From Pycnococcus provasolii (taxonomy: Eukaryota; Chlorophyta; Pseudoscourfieldiophyceae; Pseudoscourfieldiales), in the NCBI GenBank assembly GCA_049487715.1, contig CP150562.1, positions 620,001 to 684,000 on the forward strand: a stretch of 64,000 nucleotides of DNA, written 5' to 3'. Of the stretch, positions 37,555 through 46,719 are shown piece after piece; the first letter of the stretch is position 1, and each line of letters starts with the position of its first letter. The translations under genes and the position numbers were made by a program. Below the pieces are notes generated by a model, which saw nothing but the letters and a program-made list of their open reading frames with translations, was not told where the DNA came from and did not search any database.

Positions 37555-38190
37555 TTAGGTTTCGTCCGTTGAGAATGGCGACCCAAATGCGTAGTACGCG
37601 TTCACCGCGCCTCCGAAGTTTTCGAGCATCGCCCTGACTGTCGGCTTGCGGTCCGCTTCGATGGGTGTATCAATGCGCGAGATGACGAAATACCTTCCCT
37701 GTTCGTATACAGTTTTTCCCATGGAGTGTGCTGGTATGGCGTTTCCTTCCTTGTCTTTAGAGACTGTGTCGAATACCTGCACTTCCTCGTCGTCCATTTG
37801 CGCTCGTAAGGTGGTGACGCCCTTGACGTCGACGACGATGGCGGTGACTTCGCCTTCTTCGGACTCCTCCGCCTTGACTTCCATGGGCAGTCCGTAGTTT
37901 TCGCGCCCTGCCGCGCTTTCGTACTCCTGTACGGCCCACCTGAACATTTGCTTCATGAAGTCTGATCGCGGGATTCGCGACGGGATCTCCGCCTTGGACA
38001 GGTACGCGAATCCTGAAATGACGGCGGATGAGCCATCCGAGCCATCGGACCGAGCCCTAATAACCCTTTGAGAAGACGAAGAACGAGAACGAAATGAAGA
38101 AGGTTTTCTGACACAGCGAGCACGAAGACGACAAGACGAGTGGCGCAAAGAAGACGTTGACGAGGCGGAATGCTGCACGGGAACCATCAT
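37555..38190 (-). CDS. Conserved-looking plastid-targeted protein, function unknown
   Basis: This 211-residue product begins at ATG 38190 (MMVPVQHSASSTSSLRHSSC); the longer frame begins with TTG. The first 55 residues are rich in Ser and Arg with almost no acidic residues, a clear plastid-type leader. The mature part has a helix (RSDFMKQMFRWAVQEYESAA), then beta-rich sequence with alternating acidic residues (EGEVTAIVVDVKGVTTL) and YFVISRIDTPIEADRKPTVR, and ends with FGSPFSTDET. I do not recognise a family. No membrane segment is visible. It is convergent with the MYB gene. Confidence 0.6.
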   Translation of the reverse strand: MMVPVQHSASSTSSLRHSSCRLRARCVRKPSSFRSRSSSSQRVIRARSDGSDGSSAVISGFAYLSKAEIPSRIPRSDFMKQMFRWAVQEYESAAGRENYGLPMEVKAEESEEGEVTAIVVDVKGVTTLRAQMDDEEVQVFDTVSKDKEGNAIPAHSMGKTVYEQGRYFVISRIDTPIEADRKPTVRAMLENFGGAVNAYYAFGSPFSTDET

Positions 38191-38523
38191 CTTCACCAGC
38201 AAAAGAGGATGAATGCGGAGGGTCTCGAGAATGTGGTAGGGCGGCTACTGTGGGAAAGGAGGAGAAGGCACCTTATCCAGAACCCTTTTGAGCAGTTGGA
38301 GACTTGGAGTTGGAGGGGCGTGGAAAAAAGCCAAGGAGCCCGGGAATAAGTGTTTGGGGGTTGGCGTTTTGGGGGTTGGTGTTTTGGGGGTTGGCGTTCT
38401 TCCTGTACAGCATTCGTCCTTCGCGTTTTCTTCTTCTTCCTTCATTAACTTACTTATTCATCTCTCATTTGTTACATACACACATACAGTTTTCTGAAGG
38501 CAGCTGTGGTAGGTACTTTACCT

Positions 38524-39573
38524 TTACCATATGATTTGACTACGCAGCTCGACGATCAAAACGGGGCTGTCCCTGCCGTTGTTCGTCTCGCTCCCGCGGG
38601 CCTCGTCGAGAGGGTGCGCGGCCGGCTCCGTCGCTGACACGAGCTCGAGCCCAAAGTCCGCGGCGCGATCCAAGAGCTCCGTTATCACAGCCGGATGGTG
38701 GCGCGGGATGTAAGAAAGCAGCGCCACGCCTCCCGGCCGAAGCCTCCGCGCGATAGTCGTGAGCAGCGAGCCCACCTGGCTGTGGAAGTACAGGCAGTCG
38801 CTCGCAAGAACGACGTCGTATGTGCCGCCCTCCTCCAGCTCAGGCGGCTGCCCCTCCGGTCCGAAGTCGCAGTCAACCGCCGAGCTCCAGTGCCGCGGCG
38901 GACCGCGGCCGGGACTCCGCGGCTCGTCCGACTCCCACAGGTGCCTTCGCACGCACAACTTCGAGCTCTCTGCGCCCCACGACTCGGCCGTAACGGCACC
39001 GCGTGCGAGAACCACCGACGGGAGCAGCCCGGCGAGGCTTTTGAAGCTGCAGTCGGTCATGGTCACTTTCGCACCAAAGGCGTGCGCGTGCAGCCCGCAG
39101 AGCCCGCGGCCACACCCTAGTTCGAGCACGTCACATAAAACGCCGCCGCCGCGGAGTCCAAAGAGCGCGCCGCTCCTCCGCTCGAGCTCTCGCGACAGCC
39201 GCAGCGATCCGCGCCACACCTTCATGCCAATGGCGTGTCCCGGTGCGGCGATGAGCGTGACTTCGTGGTTTCCGAGCACGAACACGTCGTCGCAACCGCC
39301 CGGTCCTACCGCGTGTCTCGTCACTGTCATTGCCGTCATCGAAGTCGTCGCCTCGTCGTCGTCGAAGAACAGCGACGCCCACTCTTCGAGCTGCTGCGCG
39401 CGTTCGTCGCTGTCTGTGATAGACGCACTACTACCGCCGCTTGACCTTGTGTGTTCGCTGTGTTGACCGTTCCGGAGCCTGGGTGCGAACTTATAGAAAC
39501 CAACACCAAGATCAATCGTCCCAGGATCATGCATCCCAAGACCACCACTACCACTAGGAGGAGGGGGAGGCAT
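38524..39573 (-). CDS. METTL21-like (methyltransferase_16) SAM methyltransferase
   Basis: This 349-residue protein has a seven-strand SAM-methyltransferase core. Motif I is VLELGCGRGLCGLHAHAFGA. VTMTDCSFKSLAGLL gives the motif II acidic residue, and YDVVLASDCLYF is the DxxY/N-type motif IV seen in protein lysine methyltransferases of the METTL21/22 group. The order GMKVWRGSLRLSREL before motif I matches the family, which has a conserved W before the SAM site. About 95 residues precede the core and include a Pro-rich start and an acidic patch. The substrate is unknown. The start is 65 bases from the nearest ATTCGGGGTT box and 275 bases from CMC2 on the other strand. Confidence 0.85.
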   Translation of the reverse strand: MPPPPPSGSGGLGMHDPGTIDLGVGFYKFAPRLRNGQHSEHTRSSGGSSASITDSDERAQQLEEWASLFFDDDEATTSMTAMTVTRHAVGPGGCDDVFVLGNHEVTLIAAPGHAIGMKVWRGSLRLSRELERRSGALFGLRGGGVLCDVLELGCGRGLCGLHAHAFGAKVTMTDCSFKSLAGLLPSVVLARGAVTAESWGAESSKLCVRRHLWESDEPRSPGRGPPRHWSSAVDCDFGPEGQPPELEEGGTYDVVLASDCLYFHSQVGSLLTTIARRLRPGGVALLSYIPRHHPAVITELLDRAADFGLELVSATEPAAHPLDEARGSETNNGRDSPVLIVELRSQIIW

Positions 39574-39637
39574 GACAGACCGTCGGCAACAAATGATCGG
39601 AATGAACGAACCAAGTTGGGGGAGAGGGATTGATTCT

Positions 39638-39687
39638 ATTCGGGGTTAGGCATTGCCTCGTTCGTTCGAGGTGTTCGTTCGGGGTTT
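39638..39687 (+). promoter_or_regulatory. Two ATTCGGGGTT promoter boxes upstream of CMC2
   Basis: ATTCGGGGTTAGG lies at 39638-39650 and TTCGGGGTTT at 39678-39687, 160-210 bases before the CMC2 ATG, on the sense strand. They lie in the divergent interval with the methyltransferase gene. The promoter function is inferred from recurrence. Confidence 0.45.
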
Positions 39688-39847
39688 GATTTTGCTGGTT
39701 GTCATCTGGGAGCCTGAGGGCAATCAATCATTCATTCCGATTTTGAGTTGTGTTCTGTGGCGTTTGTTCGTTTGCTCGTTTCATTCTCCGCTCTCCGTGT
39801 TTTGTTTTGTTTTGTTTTCCTTTCCGCCATAGATATCTTTATACTGT

Positions 39848-40103
39848 ATGCACCCTCCTCTTCACATCAAACAGCACCCTCACTGCTCGTCGCAAATACA
39901 AGCTCTGCTGGACTGCCACATCTCAAAACCCGCTCCTGAAGTTCACAGGAATCTGCAACGACGCCAAAACGCACCTCGACCTCTGCTTTAAATCAGAGAA
40001 ACTACTCAAGATCGCTGCGAATAAAACCAAAGTGGCGCGTGAGAAAGCTGCGTTCTTGTCCATCAAGGCATCAAAGCAAAGGGAGAAGGACGAGAAGGCT
40101 TAG
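39848..40103 (+). pseudogene. CMC2: CMC2-like twin-CX9C protein with an apparent one-base frameshift
   Basis: This is a homolog of the cytochrome-c-oxidase assembly factor CMC2, a mitochondrial intermembrane-space protein. The first part, from ATG 39848, reads MHPPLHIKQHPHCSSQIQAL with the first CX9C (CSSQIQALLDC). The second part, in another frame, reads PLLKFTGICNDAKTHLDLC with the second CX9C, then a basic tail ending KQREKDEKA. The two frames meet at an A4 run, 39925-39928; one A fewer would join them as CHISNPLLKF, the usual CMC2 spacing. This is therefore either a sequencing error, a real frameshift mutation or programmed frameshifting. No good GT-AG intron fits. The stop lies 27 bases before the PPCDC start on the same strand. 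Confidence 0.75.
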
Positions 40104-40130
40104 TCTGCCTATATCTGTCTATATCTGTCC

Positions 40131-41411
40131 ATGTCGCCGCCTCCACCTCAGCCGCCGTCTCATATAGCTGCATCTCAGCATCCTCCTGCGGCAAAAAAGC
40201 AAAAGACTTCCGCTTCCGCATTGCCTAAGCATCACACTGCTCAGAAGAAACGACCGCAAGATGGTTCGAGTGTCAAAGACACGCGACGTACCGCGCGAAT
40301 CGCACTTCTAGACAACGACGCCATCACGGTTCACGTTCCAATCACGGCAACCATGACGGACTTGTTCAAGGAAGCGATGAAGCACATCAACTCGCCGACG
40401 GAGGTGCTCGAACAGCTGCAGTCGCTCAGTGACAGCGGCATCGCTGTCATTGGAAAGTACCAGAACGTTCAGCTGCACCAACAGCTACCTCTGCGAATGT
40501 ACGAACAAAGCTTAAGGGAACTCTGCGCCGCCGAACCGGATTTCAAAAACTTTGAGCCTGGATTCGTCAAACGTATTTTTGACTTCGCTGGAGTACTCCT
40601 CCTTGCAAACATACCAGGATGCATACCCACGAGCGATCTCACAGCTGTGCTCGAGGAAAGAATACGAACGGAACAAGCAGAGCAAAAGCAAAAACAAGAG
40701 CTTGCAGCGGCGGAAGGAGCTCTCGCAACCAACACAGCAACCATAGCCGACAATCCCACTACTACCACCACCACCACCACCACCACCACAGCACCACCAG
40801 CAGCACCACCACCAGCACCACCAGCATCCTCATCATCACATCCTACGCGCATTCTGATCGCAGCCACGGGATCCGTGGCGACGATCAAACTCGCTGAACT
40901 CGCCGCCATCTTCATTGAAAAGAAATGCGATGTCCGCGTCGTGTGCACGCCATGTGCGAAACGGTTTCTCCCTTCGTTGCAAGCTGCGTGGCCCGAGGGT
41001 GCGGGAACGATCGTTAGTGACGAGGAGGAGTGGCGTGCATGGACACGCGTCGGCGATCCTGTGACGCACATCGACCTGCGCCGATGGGCTGATGCATTCG
41101 TCATCGCACCGTGCTCCGCCAACTCGCTCGCCAAGCTTGCGAATGGACTTTCGGACAATCTCGTGACGTGCATCGCACGTGCTTGGGATGCTCAAGAGAA
41201 GCCGCTGATTGTTGCCCCTGCGATGAACACGGTGATGTGGAAGCATCGTGTGACTGCGCAGCACGTGTCGACACTACGGGAATGGGATGTGATCATTGTC
41301 GATCCTGTGGCAAAGGAGCTCGCGTGTGGTGATGTGGGAGTTGGCGCAATGGCAAGTCCAACAAATATCGCACAAGCGGTTCAACAAACACTGGAAGGCA
41401 ACAAACGATGA
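40131..41411 (+). CDS. Phosphopantothenoylcysteine decarboxylase (HAL3-like) with an N-terminal extension
   Basis: The C-terminal 190 residues are a flavoprotein PPCDC, which decarboxylates 4'-phosphopantothenoylcysteine in coenzyme A synthesis. Diagnostic parts are LIAATGSVATIKLAELA, VTHIDLRRWADAFVIAPCSA (catalytic His), KLANGLSDNLVTC, VAPAMNTVMWKH and ACGDVGVGAMA (substrate-lid Cys). About 235 residues precede it. They include a Lys/Gln-rich leader, a predicted helical region with AVIGKYQNVQLHQQLPLRMY, and a Thr-rich linker encoded by ACC repeats. I do not recognise this part; yeast Hal3/Vhs3 proteins also have long N-terminal extensions but with different sequence. The start is only 27 bases past the CMC2 stop, so a shared transcript is likely. 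Confidence 0.85.
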   Translation: MSPPPPQPPSHIAASQHPPAAKKQKTSASALPKHHTAQKKRPQDGSSVKDTRRTARIALLDNDAITVHVPITATMTDLFKEAMKHINSPTEVLEQLQSLSDSGIAVIGKYQNVQLHQQLPLRMYEQSLRELCAAEPDFKNFEPGFVKRIFDFAGVLLLANIPGCIPTSDLTAVLEERIRTEQAEQKQKQELAAAEGALATNTATIADNPTTTTTTTTTTTAPPAAPPPAPPASSSSHPTRILIAATGSVATIKLAELAAIFIEKKCDVRVVCTPCAKRFLPSLQAAWPEGAGTIVSDEEEWRAWTRVGDPVTHIDLRRWADAFVIAPCSANSLAKLANGLSDNLVTCIARAWDAQEKPLIVAPAMNTVMWKHRVTAQHVSTLREWDVIIVDPVAKELACGDVGVGAMASPTNIAQAVQQTLEGNKR

Positions 41412-41447
41412 TTTGTTTTGATTTGTAACATATAGGTGCTTTTTTTT

Positions 41448-43307
41448 TCAGGCAACAGGAGTTCGCCACGCGATGTCACTACGTGGAGATGAGGTCGATG
41501 CTACTGCTTTGAGTGCCTCTGTGTAACTTCGTGTCTTGTGATCGTCCAAGCTACGTGGACATAGCTCAAGCACGCGCAGGGGGGCGGCGAGGCCGTCGCA
41601 AGCCAGGGCACGCCACTCCGACGATTCCTCTTCCGACGCGAGGTGCTGTTCATACAGCATCACGACGACGCCCGGCAGAAGGAAGTCCTCGTGATAGTTG
41701 AGACCACCAGTGTGTCTCACTCCATCATACGACGTCTCCTCCTTGATGGTTGAGGATAAATCGCGCTGTTGTGCTAAGCTTTGGTCACTCTTAATCGTTG
41801 TGTTGACGAAGGTGGCCAATTTCACGAGGTTGCGAAGCGAGGCACGAGGCACGATGTCGTCGCGAAGTGCGTAGCTAATACACATGGGAGCTTCCTCATC
41901 ATTGTTGTCGTCATGACTTTGCTCTGCTTGTGTAGCCGCCGCCGTGCCAAAGAAGCGCTTCAAGGGTGCGCCGGCGGACCTTGATGCACAAGCAACAGCT
42001 GATGTGGCATCGAGGACGGGAGGACAAGCGAACGCCATTGCAATAATCGGCATAGAAGAATCACGAGGTTTTGAGCCTTCTATCATGAGGAACGCCTTCG
42101 ACAGTTCAGCAAACATGCGAGTGGGATCGAGAGAAGAAGAAGGCTCCGATGCGGCGCCATCAACATCAGTTGGCAACTCCACCTCCTCCTCGTCGTCCAC
42201 ACTAAGAAGGATCGTAACGAGTGCAGCAGTACCCGCACCAAGGCTGTGACCAGTGACCACGAGCGCATAGCCTTGCGGTTCAAGTAGCCCCTTAAGGATT
42301 GGACGCGATCGCGAAACAATCGCTCGAGCTGACGCGAGCATTCCAGCGTGCGCATGAACAATGCCGTCACCATCGATCGTCGGGTGCTCCGCAGACTCCG
42401 TGTGCGACACTAGGTCCGTCAGGACATCAGCAACCGTGTGCGTGCCGCGAATGCTTAGGTATGCCACTTTTCGATCTTTGTGGAATGCAAGGAAGGAGGC
42501 TGGGTTGCCAGGTGTTGCCTCGGTGTCGATGTAAATGACCTCGAACCCGCGCGCCGCGCATTCCTTTCTGATCTCAGTCGAATTTTCGTAGACGACGTCC
42601 GCAAAAGCTAACGCCTCCGCTGCAGGATGAATGACCGAAATTTCGGCCGCAGGAGATGTTTCGGCAGCGACACGCTCCGCTTCTTCGTACGGCTGTCGGC
42701 CGCTCTGGGCCTGTTTCCACAATTCCACGATCGCTTGTAGCTCTTGAAGTGTGGAGGGTGTTGACCAGTTTGATAACTCGTCAACCCTGGAGTTCGCAGC
42801 GCTTAGCGTCGCCGGAAGCTTGCGCAACAATGAAGCTGCCTCTTCATTGTCTCCCGCCGCAGTTTTGATGAGCGTTTCCGTTGCGTATTCTGTAGCCTCT
42901 TCGACGCTGGTCGTGATTGTGTCTTTCGCCTTATCGAGACGAGTTGTCACTGTTGGATTGAAAAGTGCGATCAGGGTTGCACCTACAGCCGCACCGAGTG
43001 CCACCATCATCGCCATTGGATTTGATTGAGTAACGACGACAGCAGATCCACCCTCAATCTGAATTTGTTGTTGTTGTTGTTTCAGCGGAACTGCAACGGC
43101 TGCACCCTCCTCTTCCAGGGGGATGACGACTTTGCTGTTGTTGGTGGTGGTGTTTGAGGAGGAGGAGGAAGATGACTGTAATGCCCAAGAGAACTTTCGC
43201 GGGCGGCTCAGGCTGCTTATTGAAGAATTTGTAGTGGTAGTATTAGTAAAAGAAGAAAAAGAAGTAGGACGAAGCCGGCGAAGGCTGCTTCGAAGAAGAA
43301 GGGCCGT

Positions 43308-43340
<33 letters not shown>

Positions 43341-43376
43341 TGCTCGGTGACTCAGGCGAATGGCGGTCGTGGACAT
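41448..43376 (-). CDS. Class 3 lipase (DAD1/DAGL-like)
   Basis: This 642-residue protein begins at ATG 43376; the longer frame begins with GTG. The lipase_3 catalytic region is recognisable from FADVVYENSTEIRKECAARG, AYLSIRGTHTVADVLTDLVS, HAHAGMLASARAIVSRSRP and the nucleophile elbow VVTGHSLGAGTAALV. The order matches plant plastid DAD1-type and animal diacylglycerol lipases. The catalytic Asp and His cannot be fixed with certainty, although SYDGVRHTGGLNYHEDFLLP is a candidate His region. The N-terminal 140 residues are Ser/Thr-rich with a hydrophobic segment (MAMMVALGAAVGATLIALFN), so it may be membrane-anchored and plastid- or mitochondrion-directed. The start is in a divergent interval with the Nepro-like gene. 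Confidence 0.8.
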
Positions 43377-43491
43377 GCGCAGCTGCACAGTGCACACGCA
43401 CGCAAAGTAAACAACGAGTGAGAGTCACGAAGTCACGAAAAGTCCGTCCCAGACCCCAGTGGTTCAGCCAGCGGTTCAGACGAATAATCTG

Positions 43492-43504
43492 ATTTCGGGG
43501 TTCT
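43492..43504 (+). promoter_or_regulatory. ATTTCGGGGTTCT promoter box
   Basis: This sense-strand variant of the recurrent box is 126 bases before the ATG at 43630. It differs from the others by one extra T. The role is inferred. Confidence 0.35.
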
Positions 43505-43629
43505 AACATCTGAACTTCTGAAATTCCTCCACCGGCCGGTCGGTTTCACCACAAACAAACGGGGCCCCCTTCCGTCACAGAACAGAGCAGAGCAGAGCAG
43601 AATGTCCGCCGCCGCCGTTTAGTTCAGCT

Positions 43630-44907
43630 ATGCGCCGCCGTCCCGTGAGCCTCACCCTGCTGCCGCCGCCGCGCATCGTCGACGCCGTCGACACGACGCC
43701 CGACTCCTCCGTGTTTCACAGCCTCGCATCCGTGCCGTGGGAACCCCTGCTGCGATCCCTTACGGCAATAGCTCTGTGGCGCGAGTACGATATCCTAAGT
43801 CGCTCCCTCTCGCACAACTCCTCGCAGCAACGTCGTTCGTTCGCGTTTCGACACCTCAGGCGAGTCAAGTCCACCATGCGTGCGCTCCAGGACGCAGACG
43901 TCGCAGGAACGTGGGCGCGCATTCGAGCGGCGGCAGAGAAAACGCAAGACGGAACCATGCCGAGTGCGGAGGCGCTCGAGGACGCTGCCGTGCACCTTGG
44001 CGCCGCCGCAAGGCTCGCGCTTCTATGCAGACGCGAGGCGCAGGCGGCGACCATACCCGTCGCATCCGCAGTCGCAAGAGGGCACTTCATGAGCCTTTAC
44101 GTCGTCCTGCTCGCTGTGCTCTGCAGCACGCGCGTCGCACTGCTCGCGCTCGCCAAGGCGTGCTGCGTCGCGCACAACAGGCTCGCTCAGGCGGCACCGC
44201 TCGCAGTCAGCCGCATGCACAACCCGCCGCCGCGTGCGAGGAAGGCGCCGCTTGTGCTCGCGGTCGTGGCGTCGGCAGGCGGCGGCGAGCGCGTGGTTGC
44301 CGTGGCGAGCACGTCCAACGAGGAGGAGAGAGCCGCGCTGGGCGAGGAGAATTTTGCCGGCGTCGAGCACGACGACGACGACGAGGACCTTGGCGAGGCT
44401 GTGGACGCGTCGGAATTCATGCCACTGGAATCTGGACTTGGTGTGTGGATGGATACTGGCGGAGGTGGTGTTGGTGATGTTGAGGACGAGGAGAACGCCG
44501 CGGAGGAGGAGGAGGAGGAGGAGGAGGCGGCGGTGGTGGAGCCAGTCGTCGTACCTAACCCGAAATCACTCGACGAGCCGGTGGCATTCGCGTCGTCGGC
44601 GCCTGCGTTCGTGCGTATCCAGCAGCCATCTCCCCCTTCTGTTCCGAAGGGACCGTTCGTGGGAGCAAAACGATCCGCGAAGGAATCAGAGAAGGTTCCC
44701 GTCGAAGGAATCAGAGAACGCCATGTTGCGGCGGCAGCAGAAGAACCGCCGCTAAAGAAGAAGAAGAAGAAGAAGCTTGGCGGCGGTGTCGACGGCGACA
44801 CCAACAGCAATCGTGCTGGTGTTGGAAAGCAGAAAGACAAGAAGAAGGAGAAGAAGAAGAGTGAGGACGACGACGCGTTCGCCGGTCTCCTCCATGGAAT
44901 ATTCTGA
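43630..44907 (+). CDS. Nepro/Rmp1-like nucleolar protein (tentative)
   Basis: The 425-residue protein has a helical N-terminal domain with ALWREYDILSRSLSHNSSQQ and RRSFAFRHLRRVKSTMRALQ. This resembles the Nepro / RNase MRP Rmp1 pattern in which a short helix is followed by a hydrophobic, basic helix. A mid-region hydrophobic helix (GHFMSLYVVLLAVLCSTRVA) fits a buried helix or a membrane segment. The C-terminal half is acidic, with Glu and Lys runs (poly-Glu at residues about 291-298, poly-Lys near 376), and ends DDDAFAGLLHGIF, similar to the tail of Rmp1/Nepro proteins. I consider the family call moderate; the Lys-rich tail fits the nucleolus. Confidence 0.45.
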   Translation: MRRRPVSLTLLPPPRIVDAVDTTPDSSVFHSLASVPWEPLLRSLTAIALWREYDILSRSLSHNSSQQRRSFAFRHLRRVKSTMRALQDADVAGTWARIRAAAEKTQDGTMPSAEALEDAAVHLGAAARLALLCRREAQAATIPVASAVARGHFMSLYVVLLAVLCSTRVALLALAKACCVAHNRLAQAAPLAVSRMHNPPPRARKAPLVLAVVASAGGGERVVAVASTSNEEERAALGEENFAGVEHDDDDEDLGEAVDASEFMPLESGLGVWMDTGGGGVGDVEDEENAAEEEEEEEEAAVVEPVVVPNPKSLDEPVAFASSAPAFVRIQQPSPPSVPKGPFVGAKRSAKESEKVPVEGIRERHVAAAAEEPPLKKKKKKKLGGGVDGDTNSNRAGVGKQKDKKKEKKKSEDDDAFAGLLHGIF

Positions 44908-45228
44908 ATGTACATTATTGTGTAACATAAACCCCATACTTTAAGCGAAACCCGAAAGCGGAGAATGGGAGGTTTTCGGCGGATTCGTTTTTTTTGTTTT
45001 TTTGTTTCATCGTCTGATCATGACGTCACAAGAGACTGGGAAATTGTACGGGTTCCAACTCCTTTGAACAAACCGATAAAACGCTTAAGCCGCGCAGAGG
45101 TTCTCGTACTTAAGCCCACGCCCTGAGCCACACTTTGAGCTTTCACGCCCTGAGCCCCCTGAAGGTGCCCCCTGACCCAAATACCCTATCACCCCCTGCC
45201 ACTTAAAATCCTTGGAAAAAATAAATAT
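44908..45228. other. Intergenic region, no gene recognised
   Basis: Nothing coding is seen. It holds two palindromic CTTAAG sites (near 45085 and 45109), like those in the 11506-11600 repeats, and CCCTGAGCC twice. The last 30 bases before the next ATG are AT-rich. Confidence 0.5.
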
Positions 45229-46040
45229 ATGGCGTCACGGCGGTCACGCAAGAGCGGTGGCCCAGTGCTCGTGTGGTCGTGCCTGTATTTCATGGCGCAA
45301 ATTCTAGTATTTGCACCGGGCTTTCCTGATTCCCACAGTGGTGGTCCGTGGTGGTGGGAGGGGTGGTTTACGATCGGCGGTTCATCTACATCTGCCGCAG
45401 CAGCAGGACTGGCAGGAGGAGGATTAGGTGCAGGTGCAGGAATAAATGACGCCGCCCATGCTGTTGCTGCTGCTGTACCGCCATCATCTTGTCGATCAAC
45501 AGTAGGGTTCGCAGACGCGCAGCAGGATACGACGCAGCCGTCGAATCTAGAACTCCGCCTCGATCTCGATCTCGATCTCTTTCGATCGATTACCCAGGGT
45601 GTGATTGACCGACGAGGAGAATTTCGATCTGCGGAAGAAGACATAGAAGACGTAGGAGACTACTACTACGACGACGAGGAGGAGATGGTGGAGGACGAGC
45701 CCGAGATCGTCGAAGCCGCCGGCTCTTCTTCTCCACGTAAAAGGGGGACTGCCAGGACGAGTAGTAAGGGAGAACCGCGGGCTCAGGCTGCTGCTGCTCG
45801 AAAGAATGAAAAGGAGGAGCAGGGCGACGAATTTTCGGACGCATCTTTTTCTTTTACAGCAACAGCACGATCATCGCCGCTTCGGCAACAACGCCGCCAT
45901 CGTCGAAGAAAACAAGCAGATAATGTGGAAAAGAAGGATGATGGACAGCAGCAGCAGGATGACGATGGACAGCAGCAGCAGGATGATTCTTCTTCTGTGG
46001 AGTCGCCGCCAAATCTGGCAACAACAAAGGCAATCAAGGT

Positions 46041-46072
<32 letters not shown>

Positions 46073-46656
46073 ATAATAACGACGACGATGATGCTGTAGT
46101 AGAAGTTCGGACTGCAACAACAAACGAAGATTCCGAAGGCGAAGCAGAAGAGGATGTCGCAGCCTCCGCCGCCGCTCACATGATCAAACATGGAATTCAG
46201 TTGCTGCCTGTGAAGTGTTCGGACGAAGACACCGCACACGTGACGGTAGAGGTTGCTATAGATGCTGACAGACCGGATTCGGAGATGAGTGCGATATTGC
46301 TACGCACTCGCCCGTCTAAGTACCTGAACGACGTGAAGGTGGCATCAATTGACGGTGAGGAGGAGGAAAGTTATCTCTCGTATCACTTTGGCGAAAAGTG
46401 CGGCGAGATGACGGTCAACCTTCCATCCGGATCGTCGGTGGCAGCTCGTATGGTCCAGCTCGAAAAAACGAGCAGGACGATGGAGGATGGACGGGACATC
46501 ATGAAAGGTGAGCTTGAGTACAACAAGAGGCGCGCTTGCAATCAGTGGTTGTACATGGCGCTCGATCCATTCACGTGTCAGCTTTCAAACATGGTGGCCA
46601 CGCAGTCGCAGGAGATCGCCGTGGGCGCGGGGAGGCGTGGATTTCAGAGGGGTTGA
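45229..46656 (+). CDS. Hypothetical secreted acidic protein
   Basis: This 475-residue product is unrecognised. The N-terminus has a hydrophobic leader (VLVWSCLYFMAQILVFAPGF), probably a signal peptide or anchor. Residues about 135-310 are low-complexity: acidic patches, Gln and Asp repeats, and an Asn run encoded by AAC at 46042-46070. The last 165 residues look folded and beta-rich: HMIKHGIQLLPVKCSDEDTA, HVTVEVAIDADRPDSEM, YHFGEKCGEMTVNLPSG and NQWLYMALDPFTCQLSN, with four or more cysteines suited to extracellular disulfides. The gene may be real because its C-terminal composition is typical of a protein domain and the frame stays open over 1.4 kb. Confidence 0.5.
46042..46070. repeat. AAC microsatellite
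   Basis: About ten AAC/CAA units encode poly-Asn in the hypothetical secreted protein, next to GAC/GAT units encoding Asp. The tract is likely polymorphic. Confidence 0.6.
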
Positions 46657-46719
46657 TTGTGTCGCGATCCCGCGTTTCTTCTTGTAACAGCGCGTTTGTT
46701 TTCCAACATGCAAAGTTTG

